This document shows, piece by piece, positions 24,561-39,208 of a stretch of DNA of 64,000 nt (its first letter is position 1; the number at the start of each line of letters is the position of its first letter). The position numbers and the translations under genes were made by a program. The stretch is from contig NC_084664.1 in assembly GCF_028389875.1 (NCBI RefSeq), forward strand, positions 119,357,966 to 119,421,965. Reading direction: 5' to 3'. The notes under the pieces are model-generated. The model made no database searches. It saw only the letters and a list, made by a program, of their open reading frames with translations, and was not told the origin of the DNA. This DNA comes from Rhea pennata. Lineage: Eukaryota > Chordata > Aves > Rheiformes > Rheidae.

Positions 24561-27500
24561 AAAACTTGCAAACATATAGATTTAAGTCATTGTGATTTTG
24601 GATAGTAGTAATCCAAACAACAAAAGAAATGAACAGGTTACATTTATTTTTCAGTCATCAGAATTGATTTCTCTTAGTGTTCAACATAGCCTTCCTTTTT
24701 CAGAGGTGTTGTTTTTAACCATAATTTAATTTAATTTAATTTTAACCAAATTTAAAGATAAATGCAAAAGTTAAGGCAGGAAGAAATGTTTCAGGTGTAC
24801 CACTAAAAGTTACAAGAGTTACATCTGAGATTCAGTACTCTAGTTGCACTTTGCACTCTCCCAGAATTAATGGGAAAATTGTCACTTCAGTAGAAAAACA
24901 AAGTTATGCAGTTGGTATGAGCTCTTGGTGTTGTTATGTCAGAGCATGCAAGAAGACATTTTGCCAGATTATTTGGGTCATTCAAGTAATATTCATTCTT
25001 CAGTCCTCAGTTGAGACAACACTACAGTCTCAAGAGTTGGAAAATTATTCTCTCTGTTTACTTGTTTACTTTAATCTCAGATCCTGGAGTTATCCTTGTG
25101 TGGGTACCTATGGACCAGAGCTTCATTTATCTCCTAGTTATGAAGTTAAATGATCTTTTAAGAATTAAATGGTCCTTTTAGCATGCAATGTTAATAATCT
25201 TCTTACTTATTTCTTCATACTAGAAATATGAGTATAAGTAGAAAAAACTAATCGGCATGATGTTAATTGCAGGACATTAAAATAATTTTTGAAAGTTTTG
25301 AAATATTTAGCACATTCATTTTCATCATGTTCACCAGAAGGTGAGGGATCTTCCAAAACTCCACATAAGTAGATGTGTATCGTATGGCCACCACTTCTGA
25401 CTTATTCAAGTTTATTTTGTATGTAGAAATTTTAATCAAGATTTCAAACTAGCCCAAGAATTCATAAAAGATAAAGAATCCTTCTAGATAAGATTTCCTA
25501 GAATATATTCCTTAAGATTCTACCCAAGAGGATCTTCCAACTGTTACTGTATTTTAAGCACAGAGATTCACTAAGAACTTCAGTTGCGCAGCAAGAAATT
25601 TGACCTGGAACTATATGACTTATTTTACAGACTTTATGCTTATCTCTGTAACCTTGAGGCATGATAGACATAACTTTTAAGGAACATTGAACAGGAATTT
25701 TATCAAATCCAGCAAGAATATTGGGTTAAACTTATTCCATTTTGATTCTAGAACATGCTACATTATTGGACATCAGATAGAAAGATTTTTTATTTTTTTC
25801 ATAAACAGCACACAGCTACCGTATTCATGTCCTTAACATATTTTACCAAGAGATGTTCAGCAAAAACACGGATAATTTACACTACCAGGTGAGAAAGCTG
25901 TATCCAAGATTTTCTGATCATTCACAGAGAAGAGGATGTTGTGCTGCTGGATTAGATCATATTAGGCACATTGTTTTTCTGTGGTTCCAACAGACTCCAT
26001 TTGCTGTTTGGTTGTAAAGAGTCACGCTCTTCCAAGTAGGAGCCAATATTTTGTGCTGGGCTTGTTAGTTACAGGGATATTTTCCATGCACTTGTAAAAG
26101 CTGATTGCTCTTATAAAAATATGATAGTGTAACTCAGGTGTAATCAGATCAGTCCACCACAAGAAGTTCTGATATCACATAGAGCTGTTCTTCATAGATT
26201 CTTGTGCGGGTAGCTTTATATTGCATTCTCAAGAAACAACAGGAAGATTTACTGAAACTTATAAAGAAATATTGTCATTAAGAAGTACCACTTAACAAAA
26301 TTACTCTTCCTTCATATCTGCAAATCTGTGCAGAGAATAAGAGTACACATCAGAGATGCTGTTTAAGAGTTAATTGGGAAGCTGAATTATTAGTTTGTAC
26401 CTGCTATGTATTTAGCTATGTCGTGGAATAAATCCTAACCCAAACTTTCTTGAACATCAGTGCTTTAGTCCAGCACCAGCTACATGGTTACCTCAGAGCT
26501 CTTATTTTTGCTTAAAGAGAACTTACAATTAGCCTGAAGGCACACAAATAATTGATAGGGAACATCTGGATCTTCATTAAGACAACAGCTCTCTAAATAG
26601 GAGCTATGTCCTATTTTTCACCCTTTCAAAGGGCAAAGGTATGTACTAAGTGTTTTCAGTACATTAAGAATACTCAGCAACCATATAAAGTCAAAACCCA
26701 AATATACATCCCAGTGAGATAACATAGAGGAAATATTGTCTTATTAACTGTTTCAAAATAAAAATGCTTTGAGTACAAAGTCCTTACATAGCTCTTTCCT
26801 TATAGCTATCTAAATTTGCATGAGACAGAAATTTAAAGATTCCTTCATGTCCTTCATACTTCATGCAGGCTAGAAATACAAGTACAAAATGAAAATCAAT
26901 ACAGCAATGAAAATAGAAACTCTTATGACAGATAAAGTGCAAAATTTTCATTTTACAGATGCTGCTATCTTTTAATATTCAGGAACAACCAATTGAGGGG
27001 AACAACATAAAGAGTTACATTTCTAATTCTTGTTTTCATGCCAAATCTCTCTTTTCCATTCTTTTCCATTCCTTCCCTTTGCCTAGTAACCTCTATCACC
27101 TTTTCAGATATTTATTTCCAGTAAAAAAAATTAGTTGTAGATAAGATTAGAGAATCTTAGGATGGTTTTTCTTTCAAAATTAAATGTTATACCTTGAGTT
27201 TATGCTTGAAACTCATTTACCTTTAAATACCATAATCTTAATGGGTATTAATTAGCTGCTGAGCGCACTTTCAGCTGGAACATGTTAGTTTGTCTGTACT
27301 CCCTTAAATTCATATTCCATTTCACACTGAAGATGCATTCTTTGCTACCTTCTTCTCAGGTTAAGAAGAAATAGTACTTTACTGATGAATTAATATAAAC
27401 AGTTCAAAAATGTTTTGGATTTGCTGATTAGAACTCCTTATTTAGAGGTTACTTCCTTCTGGAAGAAAAGGCCATATGTATCCTTCTATTATCCCATTTC

Positions 27501-29805
27501 TGTATCTGTATTAGACTATGCTTTACTTTTTACTTCACTGATAGTGCAACTCCAATATTCCTAGTGAAATCTTAGATGATAATGAAACATCACTTCAGAA
27601 TTAGGGCTAAAAATGTTAAATTTAGGCTGATCATGTCTAGTACTGTAAAGATAAAAGTGCAATCATCAAAAATGAGAGATCAGCCATGAGCAGAGATTAC
27701 TCCTTCCACCAGGGCTCAGATTTTGAAGAAACCAAAAAGACAGCAGTAAACTAGAAACAACATGCATGTAGCTTTTTGACTGTTTATTTTAGGGCGTGAG
27801 GGACACATGTTATGGTATCACAGTAACATCAGACAACAATTCTTGCAGAAATGGAAAGAGAATCCACATGTGAATCATTGGCAAATGTTTGGCAAATGGA
27901 AAATACTGAGTTTCCTCTGAGCTTTGGCTTACTTTTAATTAGTAACTTCTAGAAATATACTAAAACCTCTCACATAACACATTTGTACTAAGTACTGTGA
28001 TGGTGCTATGAAGGCTATGGCATTTGCTGCACTACAGTTTCATGAAAGCCAACAAATGACAGCAGCATATTAGTCATGGGTTTTGGCATAGATCAAACTA
28101 AGGCAATTTAGTCTTAGTAGGCACCTGAGGATGCAGTACACTCACCTCTTGGTTGCTCTGATGTGTCCTCATCCTTTCTTGTTGTAATTTTGAATCTTTA
28201 CTCATTCTAGAAGTGAAAGTATTTTCCCTGGAGTCTGAACAACCTTGAAGAACCTACTATATATTGTATTTATTGGAACCAGTCTAGTTTCCTAAGCAAC
28301 GTTACCATTCTTGAGTGTCAGTAGTGTTTCATGCTTTGTTCAAGCTGCTGCTGTCTTCCACTGTGGCTATTGGTGAAATACTTCCTCTCTGACAATCTGG
28401 AGTATTTAGGAAACAAGAGGAGTTCCTGACTTTTCCTCAAGACCTTCACAGCCAGCATAACCCTGCAACTCATCCATTTCTCGGGAGTCGAACAATGAAC
28501 CTAAGTTTAGCCAGTTATTAATATTTTCCCTGGCAAAGTACTGAGGTGTGGAGGTAGGAACCAAGATCACTGCTGCACGAAGATCTCCAGGGGGCCTATG
28601 CAGAGCACACCGCCCTGGACGGCTCTCTGGTCATGGAGGGAGCAAGGCTGGTGATCTGCTCATTACTGCTGCATATGGAGACCCTAGCTTCTTTCCTGAA
28701 GGAAAAGAATATTGTTTTCCTTATCCCCTCCCTTTTTGTTCTAGTCCCTCTCTCCCTGACAAGGCCCTATGCCCAGCTTGAGCACTTTGACAGAGCTCTC
28801 ATCTTGTGCACTACCACAGTCTTATTTTTCTTTCACTCTCCCAATGAACATGAGTGCTCCTGTCGACAGTTTAATGAGCGCCTATAAGCTCTACTAACTA
28901 AACATCTGCTGTAGTTTAGAAGTAGCTCAAGTGACTCCCTATGCTCCTTCACCAAGGCTTGAGTGCTCTTTCTTCAGCAATGCCATTCTCTCATCTTGCT
29001 CTGTGGGAAACAATCTCTCCCTTGAGCCTAATTACATCTCCTAATACGCTGTTGAGTGTGGCTTGATCAAAAGATCTTTTTAGAAGGCAAATGCTTTTCT
29101 CTCTTCATTTTTTAACTTATATTTTTCTCATTAGAAGGGAACAATAGATGTTCTGACTTGTTTTCAACTTTAGCAGAACTGCTGCTTTAATTATCTTGAT
29201 AGTTAATGAAGAGGCATTCAGTGGTTTCTGACTGTGCTAATGTTCTCACATTTCATAAGTCCATCTTCCCATAGGGAGGAATATGAATGGACTGGTATTT
29301 TTCCCTTGATGAGCATCTTGAGAGTCACCGTGAAAGTGGATTTACTTAGAACTAAATTTAAAGACTGTATTTATTGCATCTTAATTCATCAGCTTTAATC
29401 CAGGATTCACTTTTTATACCTATGAGCCAATGACAGAGAGTTCCATAAAGGAGATGCAGATATAATGCCAGAAGAATGCCAGTTTATGATACTGTGTCTA
29501 GTAGCTGAAATAGTAAATGCTAGATCAAAAAAATGGATGCTTAATACTTAAGCTGAAGTCCAGGAGGTAGAAATCTTAGCACAGATAAATGGCAAATTCT
29601 CCTTTTTGAACATATTAAGAAGTTTAAGTTTCAAAGAGAAGGACCTACATTACACACCATGCTAAGGGAAGAAATGCCCATGCAAGAGAGGAACTTCACT
29701 CCGAAGTTCTCTCCTGTGTGGAGGGGGTTTCCCTCAGTCATGGAAACTTTACCAGCCAGAAACATATTCCTGCTCCACGTAGATCTGGAGAGCTTTCTCA
29801 CTTAT

Positions 29806-29821
29806 GAAAACAAAACAAAAC

Positions 29822-29852
<31 letters not shown>
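29806..29852. repeat. (AAAAC)n microsatellite
   Basis: Five or more AAAAC units grade into AAAC units and an A run. The tract lies inside a 92-codon open frame (29659-29937) that I do not regard as a gene. Confidence 0.9.
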
Positions 29853-29854
<2 letters not shown>

Positions 29855-30559
29855 GAATTAGAACATCTGAAAAAGCTTCCCTATCTCCCATTGCTCAAAT
29901 ATCAGGAGACTTAGCTCCAGTACCTACTTCAGCCTGAGGGATTTCAAACCTGCATATCCCACTTCCCAATGGCACCCTCAAAGTATAAGTTAGTTTGGAC
30001 AAAGGGCACTCTGCCCTCAAGATGAGACACTGTGCAGGACACAAGGCTGGAAGGAGAGCTGAACCAGATTGTCTCCTATACGCTCTACTTCTGAACTCGT
30101 TCTGGCTCTAACTCTTCTTCTCTCTTGTTGGGCTCATTCTAACCTGCATTCAGCTTTCGCTATTCAGTGACATGTCTCTTGCTTCTTTCCCCTTTCACTT
30201 GCATAAACAGAGATAGTCTTTCAGTGAAAACTACTGCTAATTTCAGAGAGAGCTAGTCAGGTCTTCCTCGTTGCTCTTCATATGGTTTATATTCCAACTG
30301 CATTTCATGACAAGCTTGGGGTGGGGAACACAACCCATGATACTTTCCCCACATACCATTTAACTTCCTTACCTAGAAGATGTTAAAAGATTATTCTCTA
30401 CAAGCTACTTAGAATGGAATTAGAGTAGAATACCATACTGACATCTATTATAATACTTAGCAGTGTCAGGCTACCACCATAGCAGAAGTAGTATAGTTGA
30501 ATATATAAATACTGAACTAATTCCAGGGAAAAGAGATATTTTTCACTCCTCCTAGCTTA

Positions 30560-30690
30560 ACCAGTGCCTGCTAGGTAACTAAGCCTTAATTTTTCAACAG
30601 TAATATGGGGTATGAAAAGCCAATAATCTTTGTCAAGGTCACACAAATTTATTTGCAGTTACTTTGAAGCCATATTTTCTGAGAACCACT
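30560..30690 (-). repeat. Possible MIR-like SINE fragment
   Basis: The stretch 'tcaaggtcacacaaa' (30633-30647) followed by 'gagaaccacta' (30680-30690) resembles the reverse complement of the tRNA-derived part of the amniote MIR element. Upstream, 30570-30612 resembles the MIR core in the opposite sense, which is inconsistent, so the call is weak. Confidence 0.25.
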
Positions 30691-33600
30691 ACCCTTGCGA
30701 TTAACAGTTTAAAACATTTTAGGCCCCCTTCTTTAGGCCATCAAAGGCCATACAGCATAAATTATTCCTTCACCTGTTTGATCTAAACTTGAAAAAGCCT
30801 TAGCTGACTGATTGGCATTTCTCAGCACAAAGGAATATAGCCAGAAAACTGGAAAATCAAATTCTGCTAGCCCTGTTCAGTACTGCTGTAACAGCTTGCA
30901 GGAGGCTGAGGCAAGAAGATCTCAGTCTTCAGACTTGTGTTTAAAAACAGGACTGAATAAGGCTGAAAGGAAACATTGCTTTTTCTGAGTACACACAAAT
31001 ACACAGTTAAATCATCTCGGAGAACTTGACAACACCTTAGCGCATGTGTAGTTACATGAAAATACACTAAAGAGGTTTCAGTCACTACCTGGAAACTAAA
31101 CAAACAGTACAACATAAACTTGTGAAGTATTCTCTTCGACTAAGCCCATTTCTGTACGTTGTAGTGAATTTTGCTGTGTTTCTGAAACAACCGATATCAC
31201 TGACTCATACTCTGTTGACCCAGGAGTCTTTCTCAAAAGTCAGAATTGGAATTTTTGCCTTTCATATATTCCACTCTTGAAGCTGATGATCTTACTCATG
31301 TCACACTTGTAAGCAGAGAAAGACTTGGAGGTGCAAGAACTGCGGGGAGCTTTTTCACAGCAGCAATTCAATAAACAGCAGGGATGGGACAGCCATGCCT
31401 TAACTGGGGTGAGGAGCTGAAAGAGCAATGAGACAGGAGTAAGTTATAAATGAGAGAAAGGATTTTCTAATATTTGAATATAATTCCACATTAGTATTGG
31501 CTTGCTAGAAGTTTGTATTAACAGAACTAATATGAAAGGTACTGTTTGAACAGTATCTATGCCTATCCCAAAGCCAAACTAGAGCATAAAAGCAGTTAAA
31601 TTATGTTCAGATTAGATAACTTGGCAACAAGACTAAAATGATATGAGAGAATGAGGAAATCATACCTGGAAGGGCTGAGGAAGAACAGAGTCTATTGTTA
31701 AAGAAGAACATTTGTTTAGCCAAATAGCATGTTTGCTCTCTAGTTCCTTCAGTTCTTATGTGGGAAGATCTGCTTTGATCTGCTCTTATATTCTCCATTG
31801 GTGTTTCCACAAGGTATTTAATGATATCAAAAGTGCTTGCAGAGGAGCCTCTGATAAGGTGGCATAAACTGCTGCACCTACATCATGGAGCAAACATCTG
31901 ACCAAGTATTTACAATAATCCCCACCATGAGGAATGCCCGAACTCAGTGTAGTTTAAATGAACAACAAACATCAGAAGTTCTGAAAAGCATGTAGGTGGC
32001 CAAGTCAGTGAGAGCTTATTGTAGGGAAAACCAGGCAGCAACACTTCTGCCAACCGCCTTGCCTACTTCAGACCTTTGGTGAACAGTTCAGATGGACTCT
32101 GCAGCTTTAACCTGAAAAGACTCTGAAAGTTAGCAAGCAATGGTAGTAGCCAGTCATGCACAGTACTTCCACAAAGAAATGCCATGCCAGCATTACAATT
32201 GCTAATATGCAAATACAAATAACTGATGTTAGTGTAAGACAAGACTTCCAGATCTGTTTATTTATTGACAGCTTTTTGACAGTTCAAAAACAGTAGTCTT
32301 AGTAGTTACAGGCTGAAGCTGCACTTTTTGGTGTTAGATGAGTTTGGGAAGATGTTTAGATAAATACAACTCCCTGCCCCCTTTAAAGCACATGGGAGGT
32401 AACTAAATAAAACACATTTATTAGATGTTCACTCTTCCTGGAAAATCATATTATCTCTTCTAAAAAGCCCCAACTTCCAAAGAATCCCAGCTGTATTGAG
32501 ATTCTTCAGGGGGTAAAGGTAGAAGGCAGAGAGGATTTTAAAGTCATTTTCAGACTACAGCCATTTCAGGGTTCACTAGATGCTTTTACGCTCTCTAGCT
32601 GCTTTAGAGGCACTGTGTAGATTCAAATCAAGACTCCACCAGAAGGCTGTGATTAGAGATCCACTGTCTTGTACATGATCCTCCTGATGGTACCTGCTGT
32701 GGAGGATGAATTACAGCAGCTCCTGCCCATACAACAGCACGGCTCCCAGCTGCCCGGGTGACCTACCTGGCATGTGCCAACTCTCCACCCCATCTACAGC
32801 GTTAACATTGAGGAGCTGGTCTATTACCCGAGATTAAGCAATGAACTTCACGGGTACTCCCTGATTCAGGATGTGATTTTTTTACATGCCAAACATAAGC
32901 ATTGCTGACTTTTGACAGTTGATTGCTGTTTCTGGCGAGACCACTCTCTAAAGAGGGAAGGACAGGAGTAATAGATTGCTTTGGAAAACTCCTTACGTTT
33001 CTTGCCTCAACGATTCTTTTGACTCCTAACTTGGTTTATGCAGTACCAGATGAAGCTAGATCGCTGTGACACAGTGACATTCAGCAGAGATGCTGCAGAG
33101 GAGGCAGCGATACCGAGTCACCTTAATACGAGGCTGTGGAGCCAGACCAGGTGCACTGCTGGGCAGTGGCCCATGGCTTCTGCAAACCAGCAGCCCTCTC
33201 CTTTCCTCCAGCTTCCAGCACTCGGGGGCAGCAGTCAGCTTCACAACACTGCAGCGAGCAGGGAGAGCAGCCAGCTTTCACGTGCAGCCGGCTATCTTGA
33301 AGCACCAGAGCAAGACTACTATTTCCATTAATGCTTGGTCTCTGAAACTGGTGTATTTCATACCATGATTCTTTCCTTTCTTTTACACGGAGTGATAGGA
33401 TGTGTTCCAAATTCTTCTGTAATAAAACACAGCTTTCCAGTAGATACAATAGGAGATAATGGAGTCATCAGATTATAACATTGCTAGCAATAAAATGTGG
33501 CATGCAGAATGAAGAGATGCAGAGCCTAGGAAGGAGAAAATATGCATGATATTTACTCAAAATGCAGATTCAGCAAAGCTAATATGCTTTGTAGAGATTC

Positions 33601-36600
33601 TTTTTAGTCTTGTTGAAACAGTGTTTCTTATGCTTTGTGCTTTATCTTTCTAAGAAAGAACAGTGAAATTCTGGGAAAGTTCTTGCCTCACAAGAGGTCA
33701 ACTGTTGCAAGAGAGGGTCAGCTTTTCAGAGGAATATCTTAAACTTTAATATCTTTATTACACGTTACCAAAATGTGTAAGTCTGTCATCTCCATTTGAA
33801 GATTTTGCCTTTGCTTACAAAAAATGTCTAACAATAGATGAAAAAACAGTGGAAGGATTCTGAATGCAGGCCTTCCATTTATTTTATCATAATATTGCAA
33901 GAAATATCTACAATAATTGTATTAAGTTATAAGGCTAACCACTCACTAAGAAAAGAAGTAGTGTTTACCAGGGTTCATCTAAGCAGCAAAGAGAGATCTA
34001 TACAAGTTACCTACAATAAGCAAAAAGTCTAACCTGTTAATTTTAATATTTTAAATGCATGCTAATAGAAATAAGCTTCTCAGCTACACAGTGAAGGATT
34101 TGGATTCATTACTGTTGTCTTCCACTCAAAATAAAGTTTCTCTCGCATGTGCTAACAAGTAGTGAAATACTCTCTCATATATTTTGTGGATTCGGGATTA
34201 CTCTTACTTAAAGCATAAAGAAGAGACTCAGAGACAACTGACCTGAAGATCTTTCTGAGACACTTCCAGGCTTTACAATAGCAGATGCACTTTTATTATC
34301 CTCAGATATATCTTTTAATGGAACAGAGCACTCAGCTGACCAGTCTGACCATTTGTAAAAAGCATAATGAAGACCTGAGGGCATTCGTTCCCAGGAGCTG
34401 AGAAGCCTGTGTCCTGCGCTCTGCTCTCAGACTCCAAAGGGAGAGAACAGCGGACTGTGTGATTTCCAGGAGATATGAGTCATTTAATAGACAGACAAGT
34501 AAAGTCAGGTTAATTTCTCATATTTAATTTGAGTCAGTACCTCTGAAGACCTGCGATTTGACTTGACTGACCGTAGTGAATCTCTGGAAATAAGATACAA
34601 GCCTATCTCTGTCTAGAAAGTATTATACAAGTCTCCAAAAAAAGGCAGAAGAGGATATGAGCCTTGTCAGGCAGTTCCAAAGCAGATGTAAGCAAGAATC
34701 TTATCACTTCGATCAGATGGATATTATAAGAGGTGATTTCAGCTGGATGGTCTGGGATTATTCAGAGGAAAGTCTGGAGAAATACAATAGCAGGATTTTT
34801 CAGAACAGTACCAGAAAATCTGCAAATTGCTAGAAGAAATCTAAAAGCAGTTTGGGAAACAGAGGATTTCTCCGTTTGCAAGGCTGGTGAAATACATAAA
34901 TCTAGAAAGAAGCTGAAGGATAAAGAACTGAGAAAAGTTTTTTTTTGAAGAAGAATAAGAAGAACAATTATGATTTATTTGCTGGGAGACAATTAAATGA
35001 AGCCCACAGAGGGCAGAAAGTGAGAGTCAGACCAAGACTGACTTTCACTGTGCATTTGCAAGAGGAAATGCACTGATATAAGACTGCTATAATGCTTGAA
35101 AAAGCTAGACAGATTTAAGCATCAGGAACAGCTATTCTTTAGACAAGGAAATTTGGTAGGTATTTAGAAATATGCAATGTACGCTGTAGTACCCATATTA
35201 TAGCCAGCAAAATAAGATCTTTTCTCATGCAGGTCTTCAGAAGTCCGTGAGCTAGATTTATCATTAATCTCACTGTTATATTTGCTGAACTTAATATTCT
35301 GGAAGTCTTAAAATTTGAGTGTTCATTACCAGAAATGCCCACATTATATTCTGGAAGTCTGATATCTGTAGGAGCTAGTATACCAGTATCTGTTTTCATT
35401 GAAAAGAAAAAAAAATGACAAGTAAATATTCCACTTTCCTTCTTCTCTGGTGTTCCTTATGACTCATTCACTGCAATTGATGCTATACTTGATGGGATTC
35501 ACACCACCAGTTGACCTGCTCCAGGAATCAGAAAACATATATACATGCTGGAGCAGTATAAGAGAAATCAGTGTTTTGCTCAGGAACAGCACTCACCTGG
35601 CATAAGCCACAACTGAGTGTGTACATTATTGCCCAACAATCCACTGAAAAAAGCCAGATTCCTGGCTATAAACATTAGTTTCATGAAACACAGCATAGCA
35701 AAGGCAGGGTTCCAGAGGCTTGACTTTTCTCCCAGCTGTAGGTACATTTTTCCCTTCTTCTTTAAAGCAAGTTCAGAAAATGTAACCATGCATATTTTAG
35801 TTGCAAGTTAATGCTCTCAATCACTAGGTTTTATTTCAGGCTTGTTCTTACTATACCTTGAAGTTATAAGATTTCACTTCTACTCTTTGTATTACCACAA
35901 ACCAAGCTCAATATTTCAGAAGCACCTTTTGGATTTTTCAACTGTCACAGTACTAATTTCAGGTACTAGAGGCCTGTTTAGGCATGTTGAGTACTCACAG
36001 GTTGGTCTGAAGTCCAGGAGGAAATACAAGAACTCAGCATTACTAAAAATAAAAATCTAGTGCTGGGACCCACCAATCTGTGTGCCCGTAGCCACCCAAG
36101 GAAATTATAGAGTTGTTGTTGCTGCCAGACAAATTTGATTCCTTCAGCAAAGTGACCAATGTGCAACAGTGCTGTGAGTCCTGAGTCAAGCCTCAGGACT
36201 CAGCCGCAAGTGCTTGAGGAGCACTAAGTTTGCCACTGTGGACTGTTCTCCTGAGCAGAGAAAAAGGGACGCACTCGTATTCTGCTCACCTCCTTTCCCA
36301 GAAAAGGAGTCATTGAAACCCTTGAATTTTCAAGCCAATTAAAGCTGGTATTTTTATCTGTCGGTGAGTTACATCATGATGACTGAAGCTTTAGTTATAC
36401 CTTTGCCTGAATAAGTAGAAGTCTAAGGAAACTTACCTGTCTTGAACCTCAGTCAGAAAGGAGAGCAGCAAGCTGGCGGGCTGAGTGGGGCATTTCTTCA
36501 CCTGTTCCCGTCTGCTCTCCAGCATTAGCTCACCCCTTCTTGAAACTAGCCTTGAGCCTTAGATCACATTCCCACTATGATATCTAGCCAGACAGGTGAC

Positions 36601-38553
36601 AGAAGAATCTTTTACTAGTTCCACAGTACTAAAATACTGTGATGTGGTTCGTCCTTACTGGCGTGAGGGAGCCACTATAGCTCACTATATTCTCAGCAGA
36701 TTTTACTGTCTGAAAAGGAAGCTGGCCATGAAGCCACACTTGCTTCTCTGGTTAGAGGAAAATCGCTATTTTTGACAACATTTCCATAAAACATGTATTT
36801 TTTCTTACTATGAACATTGGCTTGTATGTCAATAGTAACCCTACATAAGAAGCAAATTCCTTTTAAGAAAGTTTTCAACAGAGGTCATTATCAAGAGGCT
36901 AGTAGTTTAATATAGCATCAGATGTGGAACTGAGTACTGAAATCTTTTTACTCTTTGATTCAAAAGGGAAGATAAGCCAGATCTGTCTCCAAAGAGTAGC
37001 AGAACTATATTTGGGCCAACTGTGTAGGTCCAAAACACTGCTGCTCATTGGTACTCATGAGTTTGATAGCTACAGTAGTCTAAGAAGTTGTGCACAGTTG
37101 CCCTTCTGGGGCAAAGAGAAACCAGATAAAGAAGCTTCTATTTAACCAGGATGTTGTTATTAGTCATAATTATGATTTTTTAATTCATGCTTTCACATTT
37201 GAGAGGGCCATTCTATGATGAGTTTACTTTGTCAGGCCTTCCTCTCTGTGCTGGACCCTCATCAGCTTCCTTTCCCCTATCCTCACTTTGTTTTTCCTCT
37301 TACCTGCTGTGGTTTCTTAAAACTCCTCTCCCATTTTGAAGGAAGTTTCTACATTTCCGAAGATGCTCTTGCTTTTGATGATTATTAGACCCCCATCAGT
37401 GCTGATGATCACAGCATCGTTTTCAAGCTGTCCAGCTTCCTGCTGGCCAAAGACACTCCTGCAAGTGATGCAGACACCAGTTTGCCTAGGTTTCCAGGCT
37501 TAGAGGCAGCACTGATGTCTTCATGGCTATTAAGTACTCCAGTCCTTACCAGTAACATTATGTTACTCAAGACCTGTGCCTCAGAGAGCAGGCAGGGTTT
37601 GCATTAGATGCCATCAATGCCACAAGCTTGTCTCTCATCACAGGAAATCTCTCTCAAGGAACAAGAGACCGTGAGCAGAATAATTCCTAAATATGAGAGT
37701 CCATGAGTCGGCTCACAGATAAGTGCTTGCTCTGAAACAAACAAGCAAGTCAGCCCACACGCTGCTTTTCTTCAGCTTGCGTTTTTGAGTCAGCATGTTT
37801 GCAAGTCATCTGCAAATAGCTCAGATTCACTTTAAATAAGTGCAAGTAATTGCCTAGGGAGGGTGAGTTTGTCTGTTCTAAATTGATTTGTATGTAGCAG
37901 GTACTTCACCTCTCTCCTGAGAAACCCTATTGAACAGCGTGAGAGTTGCAGGCAGCTTTGTACACCAAAGGAAACCCATTTCACACTCTCAGGCCATGGT
38001 TTTGAATATAAAAGCCTTATTTTCCATCCAAAGAAATGAATGCTAATGATAGTAAGCTGCACACAGCACAGTTCCCCAAAGGCAGGAGAAGTAAGTCAGG
38101 AACAGAGTTCAGCAAGAACTTTCTACCTTCTGTTGGAGGCACTGCCTCATTCCCCACCTAATTCTTTCAAGTCATCATTGTATTTTTCTGGATTTGAATT
38201 TTTGAATTCCTACAAACTGCTCACACATGGTTCAGTGTTTCTCAAGCCAATAATCCTAAGTAATAAACAAGATAATGGCACAAACTTCAGGACCCCTCAG
38301 AGTTTCCTTTTAAAGGGGACCTCAGCATGTCTCTCTTCTCTTCTCCTCTTACCTCTGAGAAGGATCAAGGACACTAATAATTAGAAAATTATTTTATTTC
38401 TTTTAGGATTAACCCAAAGTCAGTAGGCCTATAAAAACTGAGAAAGAATGGAACAAACTTAAGATTTAGCTATTCCAAAAAAAAAGAAAAGTTGAAAAAA
38501 TCATTTTACTCACAAAAAGTCTGTAGTCTTAAAGGGACAAGAAGGTAACTAAT

Positions 38554-38571
38554 CATATATATATATATATA
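38554..38571. repeat. (AT)n dinucleotide tract
   Basis: About nine AT units followed by ACACATATTC, immediately 5' of the forward CR1 copy. Confidence 0.85.
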
Positions 38572-38589
38572 CACATATTCAGCCTTTAT

Positions 38590-39208
38590 ACCAATACAGG
38601 CTGGGAACTGACTGGATGGGGAGTTGCTTTGCAGAAAAGGTCCTGACAGTCTTAGTGGACAGCAAGCCAAGCCCTGTCAATACAGGAGGTCAACAGCATC
38701 CAGGACTGTATGAACAAGAGCACAGACAGTAGGTCAAGGGAAGTGATGTCTCCCTTTACTTGACACTCATTTGGCCGTACCTAAAATACTGTATCCATTT
38801 TGGGGCTCCTAATAGAGGAAAGGCACGGATAAAATGGAACAAGTCTAGCAGAGATCATCAAGTTGTTGTGACCGAAGCACTTTTACCTGGGGGGAGCGGG
38901 TTGAGGAGCTGGAGCCAGACTCTTCACATCGTGCATCGTCGGAGGATGAGAGACCACAGGCACAAATTGAAACAAGAGAGGTCCAGACTGGATATAAGGA
39001 GACCCTTTCCACCATAATCAGTCAGGAAATGGCACAGGTAGCTCTGAGAGGTCATAACGTCTCCTTTCTTGGAGGTTTTCAAGACCCAGCTGGACAAAGC
39101 CACGAGCAACCTGCTATGAGCTCAGAGATGGCCTTGCTTGAGCAGGAGGTTGGATTGGATACTTTTTGAGGTCTCTTCTCACATGGATTATTGTATGATT
39201 CTATATTA
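38590..39208 (+). repeat. CR1 LINE 3' portion, about 620 bp
   Basis: The longest CR1 copy in the window, forward orientation. It starts around 'caggctgggaactgactgg', passes through 'ccattttggggctcc' (38798-38812), the 'ttggaggttttcaagaccca' block (39069-39088) and 'gagcaggaggttggattgga' (39140-39159), and ends in 'tgtatgattctata' (39194-39207), the CR1 terminus. Substitutions and small deletions abolish any reading frame of the reverse transcriptase. Confidence 0.93.

Larger units (their letters stand above)
24561..38588. other. Gene-poor spacer between the FABP relic and FABP4
   Basis: About 14 kb in which I see no gene. It contains a short AATTT-type tract (24722-24743), an (AAAAC)n tract (29806-29852), a possible MIR-like fragment near 30560-30690, a GC-richer patch at about 32690-33300 with overlapping short frames, and an AT dinucleotide tract (38554-38571). 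Regulatory elements for FABP4 could be here, but nothing in the sequence alone demonstrates them. Confidence 0.4.

Noticed and set aside
24186-24605. 139-codon open frame
   Set aside because: It is the wrong-sense translation of a CR1 3' end.
32797-32908. Exon-like stretch: acceptor-like 'ccaccccatctacag' then 35 open codons (starting VNIEELVYYPRL)
   Set aside because: No donor, no partner exons and no recognised protein; overlapping frames in this GC-richer patch suggest chance.
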